From CAVXZE01 sp964615365 (GTDB taxonomy: Bacteria; Myxococcota_A; UBA9160; UBA6930), in the NCBI GenBank assembly GCA_964615365.1, contig CAZTOU010000010.1, forward strand, positions 68,597 to 132,596: a stretch of 64,000 bases of DNA, written 5' to 3'. The notes under the pieces were generated by a model. It had not been told where the DNA came from, made no database searches, and saw nothing but the letters and a program-made list of their open reading frames with translations. The position numbers were made by a program, and so were the translations under genes. Each line of letters begins with the position of its first letter. Within the stretch, counting starts at the first letter, position 1. Positions 16,092 through 25,117 of the stretch are shown piece by piece.

Positions 16092-16991
16092 ATGATTCAC
16101 ATCGGCAACGCACCGTGCTCCTGGGGCGTACTCGAGTTCGATCTCGAGGGCGGGCGCGCGGCGTACGCCCGGGTCCTCGACGAGATGGCGCAGAGCGGCT
16201 TCACCGGACTGGAGCTGGGCGACTGGGGATTCCTCCCCACCGACCCGGCGATTCTGCGGCGTGAGCTCTCCCGGCGCGGTCTCACCCTGGTGGGCGCATT
16301 CGTGCCCGTCGCCCTCTCGGTTCCGGCGCGGCTCCCGGCGGGGATCGAGGCGGCGCTGCGGTCCGCCGAGCTGCTGGCGGCCGTCGAGGGCTCCACGCCC
16401 CTCGTGATCCTTTCCGACGAGAACGGCAGCGACCCGAAGCGGACGTTCCACGCCGGACGCATCCTCGCCGAGCACGGTCTCTCCGCGGCTGGCTGGAGGA
16501 ACTTCGCTGCCGGTGCGGAGCGGGTGGCCCGAGCCGTCCGCGACCGCACCGGGCTGCGCACCGTCTTCCACCACCACTGCGCGGGCTTCGTGGAGACACC
16601 GGGGGAGATCGAGCAGCTCCTGCAGCTCACCGATCCCGAACTGCTGGGCCTGTGTCTGGATACTGGACACCTTCGCTTCGGAGGAGGCGACCCCGAGGAG
16701 CTGCTGGATCGACATGGGGAACGGGTGTGGCACGCCCATTTCAAGGATCACGATCCCGACCTTGCGTCGAGGACTCGGCGAGAGGGCTGGGACTACTTCG
16801 CTTCGGTTCAGCACGGAGTGTTCTGCGAGCTCGGCCGCGGTGACGTGGACTTCCCGGGCGTCACCGCGGCGCTGCGGAAGCTCGGCTACCGGGGCTGGAT
16901 CGTGGTGGAGCAGGATGTGCTTCCCGGCATGGGCTCCCCGCTCGAATCGGCGAATGCGAATCGGCAATACCTGAGAGAAATCGGGCTCTGA
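16092..16991 (+). CDS. iolE: IolE-like inosose dehydratase / sugar phosphate isomerase-epimerase
   Basis: This 299-residue TIM-barrel protein starts with 'MIHIGNAPCSWGVLEFD', the start pattern of IolE proteins, and contains 'VFHHHCAGFVETPGEIEQLL', 'LGLCLDTGHLRFGGGDPEEL' and 'WHAHFKDHD', which supply the metal ligands. IolE dehydrates scyllo-inosose to the diketone that IolD opens. ATG 16092 is chosen because the family motif begins there. It lies between iolA and iolG, which supports the assignment. Confidence 0.85.
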   Translation: MIHIGNAPCSWGVLEFDLEGGRAAYARVLDEMAQSGFTGLELGDWGFLPTDPAILRRELSRRGLTLVGAFVPVALSVPARLPAGIEAALRSAELLAAVEGSTPLVILSDENGSDPKRTFHAGRILAEHGLSAAGWRNFAAGAERVARAVRDRTGLRTVFHHHCAGFVETPGEIEQLLQLTDPELLGLCLDTGHLRFGGGDPEELLDRHGERVWHAHFKDHDPDLASRTRREGWDYFASVQHGVFCELGRGDVDFPGVTAALRKLGYRGWIVVEQDVLPGMGSPLESANANRQYLREIGL

Positions 16992-17008
16992 GGAGGAACG
17001 CACAGACC

Positions 17009-18034
17009 ATGAGTACATCCAGGATGCTTCGGATCGGCGTGATCGGCGCCGGCCGCATCGGTGCTCTCCACGCCGAGAATCTGCAGCGGCGCATCGACGA
17101 GACGCGGGTGACAGGGATCGCCGAGCCCCGTCTCGAGGTGACCCGCGCGCTCGGAGAGCGGCTCGGTGTTGGTGCGGTCTACGGCGACCACCGGGAACTC
17201 CTCGCGGATCCAGAGGTCGAAGCCGTCGCCATCTGCTCGTCCACCGATACCCACGCGGCGATCATCGAGGAGGCCGCGGCGGCTGGGAAGCACATCTTCT
17301 GCGAAAAGCCGATCGCTCACGAACTCCGACTCGTGGACCGCGCCCTGGAGGCGGTCGCCCGCGCCGGCGTCAAGCTGCAGGTGGGCTTCAACCGGCGCTT
17401 CGACGCCTCCTTCCGCAATGTCCGGGAGGCGATCGAAGAAGGGAAGATCGGAGAGGTGCACCTGCTCCACATCACCAGCCGGGATCCGGCGCCACCCCCG
17501 ATCTCGTTCATCGAATCGTCGGGCGGAATGTTCCTCGACCTGACGATCCACGACTTCGACATGGCCCGCTACCTGACCGGAAGCGAGGTGGAGGAGGTGT
17601 CGGTGGCGGCGGGAGTCCTGGTGGACCCCGCGATCGGAGCCGCCGGCGACGTGGACACCGCCATCACCACACTGCGCTTTGCGAGCGGCGCGATCGGAAC
17701 CATCGACAACAGCCGGCGCGCCGTCTACGGATACGACCAGCGCGTGGAGGTGTTCGGATCCGGCGGCATGCTCCAGACAGAGAATCGCTCGGAGGACGAG
17801 CGGGTCCTGTGGAACGCCGACGGTGTGCAGCGCGCCAAACCCCTGTACTTCTTTCTGGAGCGGTACAACGATTCGTTCATCACCGAGTTGCGTGCCTTCG
17901 CTCGCAGCGTTCTGGGAGACACCACGCCGCCGGTGACCGGGCCGGATGCGCGCGTCCCCATCCTGATCGCGCTGGCCGCGATGAAGTCCCACCGGGAGCA
18001 TCGGCCGGTGAGGCTCCGCGAGATCGAGGGATGA
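17009..18034 (+). CDS. iolG: inositol 2-dehydrogenase IolG (Gfo/Idh/MocA family)
   Basis: This 341-residue protein has the N-terminal Rossmann motif 'IGVIGAGRIGALHAENL', the family signature 'KHIFCEKPIAHE' with the conserved Lys near residue 100, and 'GGMFLDLTIHDFDMARYLTG' with the catalytic Asp/His pair near residue 175. It oxidises myo-inositol (or a related cyclitol) with NAD+ to inosose. 'GAGGAGGAA' lies upstream. The stop overlaps the next start (ATGA). Confidence 0.88.
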   Translation: MSTSRMLRIGVIGAGRIGALHAENLQRRIDETRVTGIAEPRLEVTRALGERLGVGAVYGDHRELLADPEVEAVAICSSTDTHAAIIEEAAAAGKHIFCEKPIAHELRLVDRALEAVARAGVKLQVGFNRRFDASFRNVREAIEEGKIGEVHLLHITSRDPAPPPISFIESSGGMFLDLTIHDFDMARYLTGSEVEEVSVAAGVLVDPAIGAAGDVDTAITTLRFASGAIGTIDNSRRAVYGYDQRVEVFGSGGMLQTENRSEDERVLWNADGVQRAKPLYFFLERYNDSFITELRAFARSVLGDTTPPVTGPDARVPILIALAAMKSHREHRPVRLREIEG

Positions 18035-20637
18035 ACGCGAGCGATCCGCCGGACGCCTGCAGTGGCAAGGAGGGGGTCCCCCGGCAGGGTCAGGTCTACC
18101 TGCCCCGCTGGCCCACCCGGCTGCTCCACTCGCCGCTGGTGCCCAGGTCCCTCCTGCTTCGCGCGGTACGCTGCGCGGCCCGGTGGATGCGGCTGCGCGT
18201 CGAGAGGCGCGACCGGCGGGAGGCGAGCGCCATCCCGCCTGCGCCCGCCGAGCCCGAGCCCGCGCTCTGGTTTGCCGACATCTACCACGGGGGCGTCACC
18301 TTCTGGGACTGGATCGTGCTGCCCGGCGGTGGGCTCTGGTGGGAGGCGCTCTGGCCACTGGTGGTCCGAACGTCGGTGGATCGGTTGCGAAGATATCCGG
18401 AGGCGCGCACCGTCCTGGAGCTGGATGCGCACACCTACGAGGAGCTCGCCGGGCGAAGCGCCTCCGACGTCGCGGCGCTCCGCTCGGCCCTCAGCTCCGG
18501 ACGGCTGGAGGTCGTCAACGGAACCTACGCACAGCCGCTGGCTCCGACGGTGGGCGCCGAGGCGAACCTCCGGCACTTCTTCTACGGCCTGGACGCGATC
18601 GAGGACATCCTCGGCACCGAGGTCAAGTCCTTCGTGGCGGGGGAGCCCCAGTTCGTTCCCCAGCTACCCCAGATCCTCGCGGATTGCGGGATCGAGAACC
18701 TGGTGTTTCGGACGCACTGGGCGCCCTTCGGAATCGATCCCGAGGCCGATGCAGAGCTGGTCTGCTGGCGGGGTCCGGACGGGTCGGAGGTGCGAACCGT
18801 GCCTCGCTACTCGTTCATGGACTACCGCCTGCAGATGAACACCCACCCGGGCGTGCAGAACGCCGGTCTCACCGGGGACGACTTCGAGACCTGGAGCAAC
18901 GACGACAAGGACCGATTCGAGGCGGAGGCCCATCGCAGGGGCGTGGAGCGCTCCCTGGTGACCCGCCTCGCCGATCCCAAGCCACCGGAGTCGCCCTTCC
19001 CCGGCATGGTGACGGCGGCGCGCCGCCCCGGGTCCCGGATGACGACGGTCCGGGAGTACTGCGAGCTGCCGCGCCCGGACCCGCCGGAGGTCAGCTACCG
19101 GATCGACGACATTCCCACCACCATCCCCTGGGGCCTGGCGGGCGAAGAACTCCACCGTGAACAGGCTGCGGCCGAAAGTGCTCTGCTGACCGCAGAGCGG
19201 CTCGACGCGATCGCCCAGAACCTGGGCCTCTCCGATCAGCAGGCGAAGCTCGACGCCGCGTGGAAGCTTCTGATGAGAGCGCAGCATCACGATCTTCACC
19301 TCTGCGCGCCCTGGCACTCCGTGCATCACGGCCTCTCCATGGGGCAGATCGGCTGTCGTCTCGCCCGGGAAGGGAGAGAGGGAGCGGACGCAGTCGCGGG
19401 GAGGGCGCTCGAAAAGCTCGCCGAGCGGTTCGGACCGAAGGCCGGAGGCGCGCGCAGCTACCTCCTCTTCAACCCCTCGCCCTGGCCGCGGCGCGAGCTC
19501 GTCGAGCTTCCGGGAGCCGACGGCGGCGATCGCGAGTGTGCGCAGTCGCTGGTGGTGGATCTCCCCCCGCTGGGCGTCGAGGTGGTGGAGCGGCAGAGCG
19601 CCACGCAGACCGGGTCTCGGAAGCGGGAGCCCGTGGAGATCGACACCGGCCTGGATCTCATCTCTCGCGAATCGAGGAACGGCTCCTTGGGAGGCGGCTA
19701 TCTGACGGTGTGGAGCGACGGCCGTCTCGAGCTCTCCACGGTGGATCGGATTCTTCTCGAGGAGGAGGGATCCGCGCTTCGCCGCTACCGCGTGGAGGGG
19801 AGGATCGCCGCCCTCCCCTTCGTGCAATGGGTGACGGCGATCCCGGCTCTCCACCGGATCGACCTGACCACGGAGATCGATTTCGGCGGCGGAGTGCATC
19901 CCGGACCGCAGCTCGCCGACCACCGCTCCGACCTCGCCTACTACGCCCAGGACCACCGAAAGCTGTGCCTCAACTTCGAAGCAGGGCTCTCGCGAACCTT
20001 CTGCGACTCCCCCTTCCTGCTGGAGGAGCCCACCGGCCCGCGTGTCACCGTCGGCAATCTGCTGGGCCTGGAGCAGGACGAAGGCGGCTGCGTGGCGATC
20101 CATCATCGGGGTACTCCGGGGTGGTACCTCGACCGCGAAGCTGGCCTCGCCCGCAACGTGCTGGGCTGGGGTCCCGAGCAGTGGCTGTACGCGAGCGACG
20201 ACTCCATCACGCCGGGCCGGTCGCGCTACACCGCAGTGCAGGGGTTGCATCGCTACCACCATCGGATCGCGCTGTGCAGCAGCCGCCGCGAGGCGATCCG
20301 ATCGGCCCATGATTTCCGCCTGCCCGTCCTCCAGATGGAGCTGGGCGACGGTCACGCGGGCCGCGGCACCCCGTGGAGCTACCTCGCGGTCGAACCGGAA
20401 CGGGTGATCCTGACGGCGCTCTTCGCGCGGGACGGCAGGACCTACGCGCGCCTCTGGAACGCCAGCGACGAACCGGCCGACGTCTCCCTCTGCGAGGGCC
20501 ACGGCACCGGGACCGCGGTCTCGCTACGTCTGCAGGAGAAGAACTCTCGCGGATGGCCGCGACTTCGGCCCTGGGCCTTCCAGACGGTCCGTCTCGAAGA
20601 AGCCAGGGAGACCGCCCAATCACCAAACAGGAGCTGA
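18031..20637 (+). CDS. GH38/GH57-type alpha-mannosidase-like protein with altered catalytic site
   Basis: This 868-residue protein aligns in layout with the N-terminal domain of GH38: 'WFADIYHGGVTFWDW' near residue 80, where the family has its metal-binding His-x-Asp-Gly-Trp, and 'EVVNGTYAQPLAPTVGAEAN' at about 160-179, where the family has Gly-Gly-Trp and the nucleophile Asp. 'FVAGEPQFVPQLPQILADCG' follows. The canonical nucleophile Asp is not visible at its usual place. The later part is beta-rich as in GH38. It may hydrolyse a glycosylated cyclitol or have changed chemistry. It is coupled to iolG by a 4-bp overlap and lies one base from the RraA-like gene. Confidence 0.6.
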   Translation: MNASDPPDACSGKEGVPRQGQVYLPRWPTRLLHSPLVPRSLLLRAVRCAARWMRLRVERRDRREASAIPPAPAEPEPALWFADIYHGGVTFWDWIVLPGGGLWWEALWPLVVRTSVDRLRRYPEARTVLELDAHTYEELAGRSASDVAALRSALSSGRLEVVNGTYAQPLAPTVGAEANLRHFFYGLDAIEDILGTEVKSFVAGEPQFVPQLPQILADCGIENLVFRTHWAPFGIDPEADAELVCWRGPDGSEVRTVPRYSFMDYRLQMNTHPGVQNAGLTGDDFETWSNDDKDRFEAEAHRRGVERSLVTRLADPKPPESPFPGMVTAARRPGSRMTTVREYCELPRPDPPEVSYRIDDIPTTIPWGLAGEELHREQAAAESALLTAERLDAIAQNLGLSDQQAKLDAAWKLLMRAQHHDLHLCAPWHSVHHGLSMGQIGCRLAREGREGADAVAGRALEKLAERFGPKAGGARSYLLFNPSPWPRRELVELPGADGGDRECAQSLVVDLPPLGVEVVERQSATQTGSRKREPVEIDTGLDLISRESRNGSLGGGYLTVWSDGRLELSTVDRILLEEEGSALRRYRVEGRIAALPFVQWVTAIPALHRIDLTTEIDFGGGVHPGPQLADHRSDLAYYAQDHRKLCLNFEAGLSRTFCDSPFLLEEPTGPRVTVGNLLGLEQDEGGCVAIHHRGTPGWYLDREAGLARNVLGWGPEQWLYASDDSITPGRSRYTAVQGLHRYHHRIALCSSRREAIRSAHDFRLPVLQMELGDGHAGRGTPWSYLAVEPERVILTALFARDGRTYARLWNASDEPADVSLCEGHGTGTAVSLRLQEKNSRGWPRLRPWAFQTVRLEEARETAQSPNRS

Positions 20638-20638
20638 A

Positions 20639-21334
20639 ATGGACCAGGAGAAGACCCTCGAGATCTGCGCCCGCTACGAGCGCCTCTACACCGCTGGTGT
20701 GTACGACGTGATGGACGAGATGGGCCATCCGAATCAGTGTCTGAGCCTTCGGATCCGTCCGCTCCACCCCGACTGGGTGGTGGCGGGCCGGGCCTTTACC
20801 GTCAAGTGGACCGCGGAGACGCGGCATCCTGTGGAGCTGGCGCAGCAGAAGGCCGGGCCGAATCTCTTCAGCATGGTCGACCAGTTCGAGCCGGGCTGCG
20901 TGATCGTGATGGAGACCGGCAAGACCATGAACGTGGGCCACTGGGGTGAGCTCACCGGCCTGATGTCCCAGGTTCGCGGTTGTCGCGGAGCCGTGATCGA
21001 CGGCGGCGTCCGGGACTCGCGGCATCTGCTGGAGCGCGGAACCTATCCGGTGTTCGCCCGCTACACCTCGCCGATCGAGTCGGTGCATCGGGCCACCATC
21101 GTCGATGTCGACTGCCCACTCTTGATGACCGGCTCGCTCACCGAGGGGCTGCTGGTGCGGCCCGGGGACTTCCTCTTCGGAGACTCGGACGGTGTGCTGG
21201 TGATTCCCGCCGAGATTGCGGAGGAGGTCCTGGACAAGTCGGAGTCGGTCGCGGAGACGGAGAACCTGATCCGCGAGGAGATCGGTGCGGGTGTCCACCC
21301 CCTCGAGGTGTGGCAGAAGTACGGCCGTTTCTGA
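20639..21334 (+). CDS. RraA-like / 4-hydroxy-4-methyl-2-oxoglutarate aldolase-like protein
   Basis: This 231-residue protein has 'VYDVMDEMG' near the start and 'GCRGAVIDGGVRDSRHLLE' near residue 115, the Gly-x-x-Arg-Asp metal/pyruvate-binding segment of RraA/HMG aldolases. Most members with this context are class II pyruvate aldolases or oxaloacetate decarboxylases rather than RNase E regulators. Together with the enolase-superfamily gene it forms a dehydratase plus aldolase pair, a common arrangement for sugar-acid breakdown. Confidence 0.75.
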   Translation: MDQEKTLEICARYERLYTAGVYDVMDEMGHPNQCLSLRIRPLHPDWVVAGRAFTVKWTAETRHPVELAQQKAGPNLFSMVDQFEPGCVIVMETGKTMNVGHWGELTGLMSQVRGCRGAVIDGGVRDSRHLLERGTYPVFARYTSPIESVHRATIVDVDCPLLMTGSLTEGLLVRPGDFLFGDSDGVLVIPAEIAEEVLDKSESVAETENLIREEIGAGVHPLEVWQKYGRF

Positions 21335-21407
21335 GCCCTTCTTCTCACCCGGTGTACGCACCGTGCCCCTCGGCTGCAAATGGAATGTGAACCAGAGGAG
21401 TGTGATC

Positions 21408-22610
21408 ATGAAGATCGTCGATTTCAAAGCGACCACCGTGGCGCTGCCGATGGAGGCCCCGTTGCGCCACTCAGCCGCCGTGCATCCGGGACGTTGCATC
21501 CGGACCATCCTGCAGGTGTTCACCGACGAGGGCATCGTCGGTATCGGCGAACTGGAAGACGAGGCGCCCCGGGACCTGCTCGAGATCCTGCGCCTGGCAC
21601 TGGTGGGCCGCGATCCCTGGGACATCGAGCAGCTCCGGATTCTGGTGATCGGAACCGGTCACCTGCTCCTCCAGGGACAGAACCTCGCCCGCAACCGGCT
21701 CTACGCGGGGCTGGAGATCGCACTGATGGACCTCCAGGCCAAGGCGCTGGGCATGCCCATGCACAAGCTCCTCGGTGGAAAGCTCCGCGACGAGATCCCG
21801 ATGTCGGCGTATCTCTTCTATCGCTACGAGAGTGAGACCCATCCGGCCGTGACCACGGCCGACGAGGTGGTCGCGCACGCGCGCGACCTGGTCGATCGCT
21901 ACGGCTTCGAGACCTTGAAGCTCAAGGGAGGGGTATTCCACCCTGATCAGGAGATCGAGGCCATCCGGGGACTCCGCGAGGAGTTCGGCCCGAAGTACCA
22001 GCTGCGCCTCGATCCGAACAACTGCTGGGGGCTCGGCACCGCGATCCGGGCGGGTCATCGGCTTCGGGAGCTCGACCTGGAGTATCTCGAGGACCCCACC
22101 TGGGGAATCGACGGAATGGCGGAGGTGAGCCGGCAGACCGGGATCCCGCTCGCCACCAACATGTGTGTGGTGACCTTCGACCAGATTCCGCCGGCGGTGG
22201 CCCAGAGAGCCGTCGCCGTGATCCTCTCCGATCCCTGGTACTGGGGCGGTCCGTGGGGCGTCAAGCACCTGGGCGTGATCTGTCAGACCTTCAAGATCGG
22301 CATCGGCATGCACAGCGGTCTGGAGACCGGGGTGGGGCTGGCGGCGATGCTTCATATCGCCTCGGCGCTCCCCAATCTCGTCTACGCCGTGGACGCCCAC
22401 TACCACCACCTGACCGAGGATCTCATCGTCGGCGGCAAGATGGAGTACCGGGACGGATCCCTGCGCGTTCCGGACGGGCCGGGTCTGGGCGTCGAGGTGG
22501 ACGAGGAGCAACTCCGAGAGGGTGCCCGTCGCTACGAGGTCGAAGGCGGAATGGGCTTCCCGCTGGACCCCAAGCGCCCCCTCTGGTACCAGAAGTTCCC
22601 CGCCTGGTAG
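21408..22610 (+). CDS. enolase-superfamily (glucarate-dehydratase-like) enzyme
   Basis: This 400-residue protein has 'FETLKLKGG' with the Lys-x-Lys pair, metal ligands in 'LRLDPNN' and 'EYLEDP', 'TNMCVVTFDQIPPAV', and 'GIGMHSGLETGVGLAAM' carrying the catalytic His. These features place it in the mandelate racemase/glucarate dehydratase group. It probably dehydrates a sugar acid or aldonate. ATG 21408 is preceded by 'AGAGGAG' at 7-base spacing; earlier in-frame codons lack a ribosome site. It ends the plus-strand inositol/sugar operon. Confidence 0.82.
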   Translation: MKIVDFKATTVALPMEAPLRHSAAVHPGRCIRTILQVFTDEGIVGIGELEDEAPRDLLEILRLALVGRDPWDIEQLRILVIGTGHLLLQGQNLARNRLYAGLEIALMDLQAKALGMPMHKLLGGKLRDEIPMSAYLFYRYESETHPAVTTADEVVAHARDLVDRYGFETLKLKGGVFHPDQEIEAIRGLREEFGPKYQLRLDPNNCWGLGTAIRAGHRLRELDLEYLEDPTWGIDGMAEVSRQTGIPLATNMCVVTFDQIPPAVAQRAVAVILSDPWYWGGPWGVKHLGVICQTFKIGIGMHSGLETGVGLAAMLHIASALPNLVYAVDAHYHHLTEDLIVGGKMEYRDGSLRVPDGPGLGVEVDEEQLREGARRYEVEGGMGFPLDPKRPLWYQKFPAW

Positions 22611-22646
22611 CGCTCGTGGGAATTCTCTTCGCGGCTGGCGCTCGTG

Positions 22647-23933
22647 CTAGACCCGAATCACCCATCCGGGGTTGTCCGCGCACAGGTCGGCGAGGTGGTC
22701 ATCGACCCAGTCTCGGATCTTCGGGCTGATGTAGAACCTCGGCTCCATCAGGGGGTCGTCCGCCGAGATGACTCCCTCCCGTCTGGCGGTGTCGACCAGG
22801 GGCGTGTTGGGCAGGATCCGGATGCCCACGTAGAAGGCCACGCTCGCGGGACTCCTGTCGCCCAGGAACTCCACGGTCTCGCGGACGGTCTGCTCGTCTT
22901 CGCCGGGACCGCCCAGGAGAAGAGGGAGGGCGTAGTCCAGCTTCAGCTCCTCGAGCATTCTGGCCGCATCGATGACGGTCTGCTTGGCGTAGCCCTTCTT
23001 CAGCACCTCGAGCATCCGTTCCGATCCGGTGTCGCACCCCAGCACGACCATCGTGCAGCCCGCGGCGCGCATGAGCTCGAGCAGCTCCCTGTCCACGAAG
23101 GCGGGGCTGGCGAGGCAGGTCCAATGGATGCGGAGGCCGCGGCGGATGATCGACCGGCATACCTCCCGGGCGTGGTCCACGGGGCAGTTGAAGATGGAGT
23201 CGGAAAAGAAGGTGGTCTCGAGATGAAGATCCCTCTCCATGGATTCGAGCTCATCGGCCACCCTCTCCGGCGATCTCATCCGCCAGCGGGCACCGACGCG
23301 GTGCGGGGCATCGCAGTAGTAGCAGTTGAAGGCACAGCCCTGCTTGATGACGATGTTCCCGGATCCGCCCTCTTCGATGTATCGCTGGTTGTCGAAGAGA
23401 TCGCGCCGCGGCGGCTCGAGCGAATCCAGGTCCTCCACGAAGCGGCACGGGTTCATCCGAATCCCGTCACCGACGCGCCATACCAGTCCAGGGAGGTCCG
23501 TGTGGTCGTCCCCTTCTTCGAGCCGCTCCAAGAGCTCGGAGAACTCCAGCTCCCCCTCGCCCGCGATCCCGAGATCGGCCTCGAGGTAGTCGAAGACGGC
23601 GATCGGACTCGTCGTGAAGGCGGCCCCTCCGAGGACGATGGTCGCCTCGGAGGGGGACCTGCACAGCTCGACGATCCACTTCGCCTCGGGGAGGAAGTAC
23701 TCGTTGTCGACCCGGCGCTGGTTGTCGAGGTTTCGAATCGAGATCCCGATCAGGTCGGGGTCGAGTTTCGATAGCGCGGCTCTCACCTCGTCCTCGGGGG
23801 AGTCCGAGAACATCAGGTCCAGCGCCTCGATCTCATGGCGTGAGCCGTCGATCTGGGCGATGACGCTCGCCAGCCCGAGCGGCATGGATGCCACGTAGCG
23901 GTAGCGATTGGCGGAAATGAAGAGGAGTCTCAT
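22647..23933 (-). CDS. radical SAM protein with cobalamin-binding-type N-terminus
   Basis: This 428-residue protein has an N-terminal Rossmann-like domain (about residues 1-140, 'DLIGISIRNLDNQ', 'IVLGGAAFTTSP', 'GIAGEGELEF') of the B12-binding class. The cluster motif is 'KQGCAFNCYYC' (Cys200, Cys204, Cys207), and 'TMVVLGCDTGSERMLEVLKK' contacts SAM. Such proteins catalyse methylations, ring contractions or other difficult C-C/C-P reactions. The gene lies 30 bases downstream of a winged-helix regulator and is probably in its operon. The substrate is unknown. Confidence 0.8.
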   Translation of the reverse strand: MRLLFISANRYRYVASMPLGLASVIAQIDGSRHEIEALDLMFSDSPEDEVRAALSKLDPDLIGISIRNLDNQRRVDNEYFLPEAKWIVELCRSPSEATIVLGGAAFTTSPIAVFDYLEADLGIAGEGELEFSELLERLEEGDDHTDLPGLVWRVGDGIRMNPCRFVEDLDSLEPPRRDLFDNQRYIEEGGSGNIVIKQGCAFNCYYCDAPHRVGARWRMRSPERVADELESMERDLHLETTFFSDSIFNCPVDHAREVCRSIIRRGLRIHWTCLASPAFVDRELLELMRAAGCTMVVLGCDTGSERMLEVLKKGYAKQTVIDAARMLEELKLDYALPLLLGGPGEDEQTVRETVEFLGDRSPASVAFYVGIRILPNTPLVDTARREGVISADDPLMEPRFYISPKIRDWVDDHLADLCADNPGWVIRV

Positions 23934-23963
23934 GCTAGATTCTCCGCCGCTTGAAGCGCGCCG

Positions 23964-24614
23964 TTACGGGGACGGCTGCTCACCGTCGCCCAGCCGTTCG
24001 ATCTCGACCTCCTCCGCCCAGTAGACCCAGCGCGAGCCGTCGCGATGCACCGGAAGCTCCGGGAAGAAGCCCTGCTCGTCGAGAATCTCGCGCCCCATCC
24101 GCCGGATCTTGCTGTACAGGAAGTCGAGGACGTGCTCGAGCTGGTATCCCCGGCTCTCCAGCGAGCAACCGGCAAACGCCTCCTCGAGCTCCTGCTTGTG
24201 CTCCCAGTAGATCCCCGCGATCCGCCGCGCCACCTTTCGAATCGTCGACTCGAGCTGGACCAGGTCCTCCTCCAACAGGACCGGGAAGTTGGGCTCGTAG
24301 TACTTTTCGACGCGATAGCTCTTCTCGGCGTCGGGTAGATCGGCCTCCCGGATCACGTCGCTGGCCAGGAGATCCCGGACGTGCTTGTAGATGACGGGCT
24401 GGGAGAGGCCGATCTCCTTGGCCAGCTGGGTGACGGTCTTGGGTCGGCGGTAGGTCTTGTTGAGGATGATCTCCTTGGTCTCGCCGGAGATCAGGCCGGC
24501 CCGGCTCACGTGGGACCAGGGGTCCCGGGAGGGCTGGTGGAGCTGAGACACGCAATCGCAGGCGAATTGGAGGATTCGACCCGATATCTGCTCGTCCTCT
24601 CGCGGCTCTCCCAC
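23964..24614 (-). CDS. winged-helix (ArsR-like) transcriptional regulator
   Basis: This 216-residue protein has a winged helix-turn-helix at about residues 50-100 ('TVTQLAKEIGLSQPVIYKHV', 'DLLASDVIREAD'), followed by a helical domain rich in Glu/Arg that may dimerise or bind a ligand. I take GTG 24614 as the start because 'AGAGG' lies about nine bases upstream. The promoter and a 7+10+7 inverted repeat lie just upstream, so autoregulation is likely. It precedes the B12-type radical SAM gene in the same direction. Confidence 0.75.
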   Translation of the reverse strand: MGEPREDEQISGRILQFACDCVSQLHQPSRDPWSHVSRAGLISGETKEIILNKTYRRPKTVTQLAKEIGLSQPVIYKHVRDLLASDVIREADLPDAEKSYRVEKYYEPNFPVLLEEDLVQLESTIRKVARRIAGIYWEHKQELEEAFAGCSLESRGYQLEHVLDFLYSKIRRMGREILDEQGFFPELPVHRDGSRWVYWAEEVEIERLGDGEQPSP

Positions 24615-24635
24615 TGAGTGACCTCTTCTGTATTG

Positions 24636-24679
24636 GTTATATCCTAGTACCTATATAACAATAAATTGGTGAAAGCCAA
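24636..24679 (-). promoter_or_regulatory. AT-rich promoter with overlapping inverted repeat
   Basis: On the minus strand TTGGCT (24674-24679) and TATATA (24652-24657) are separated by 16 bp. This makes a plausible -35/-10 pair for the winged-helix gene in an AT-rich island within GC-rich DNA. GTTATAT (24636-24642) and ATATAAC (24653-24659) form an inverted repeat with a 10-bp spacer that overlaps the -10 and start site, the size and place expected of an ArsR/winged-helix operator. Confidence 0.65.
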
Positions 24680-24769
24680 GTATACAAGCCATGGGCGGCC
24701 ATTCCTCCCGCTGCGCTTACGGGGTAAGGCTCTGGAGCCCGGAGGCTGCCCGGAGTTCGTCGTGCTCGG

Positions 24770-25117
24770 TCAAGCGTGCTTCTGCAGAAATCGCTGGGTC
24801 GCCCAGAGCAGCGTTTCGCTGGCGTAGTTCTGCCCGGCCAGATAGACGCCCGCACCGAACATGATGTGCACCGCCGCGAAGGAGACAGGACCGCCGATGG
24901 CGATGATCTTCGGATCGCTCATTCTCACCGACAGGTAACTCAAGAGGGCCAGGCTCGGGAGACCAGTCAGAACGCTGATCGCCATCAGGGCGAGGCCGCC
25001 GTAGACCCGGATGGTGGGTTTCCGCTCGAGGATCCGGAGCCCGTCCGGTCGGGCCAACGCTCTCTGGCCGAAACGGGTCCGGGCCAGTCTGCGGGCCATG
25101 GAGCCGAGAGTGAGCAC
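24770..25117 (-). CDS. small two-helix membrane protein, unknown function
   Basis: This 115-residue protein has an Arg-rich N-terminus, a hydrophobic segment at about residues 40-62 ('LALMAISVLTGLPSLALLSY') and a second at about 73-95 ('IGGPVSFAAVHIMFGAGVYL'), predicting two membrane spans. GTG 25117 directly abuts the stop of the broken HEAGH gene upstream; an in-frame ATG at 25099 is the alternative. No family was recognised. The coupling suggests it works with the HEAGH protein. Confidence 0.55.
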   Translation of the reverse strand: MLTLGSMARRLARTRFGQRALARPDGLRILERKPTIRVYGGLALMAISVLTGLPSLALLSYLSVRMSDPKIIAIGGPVSFAAVHIMFGAGVYLAGQNYASETLLWATQRFLQKHA

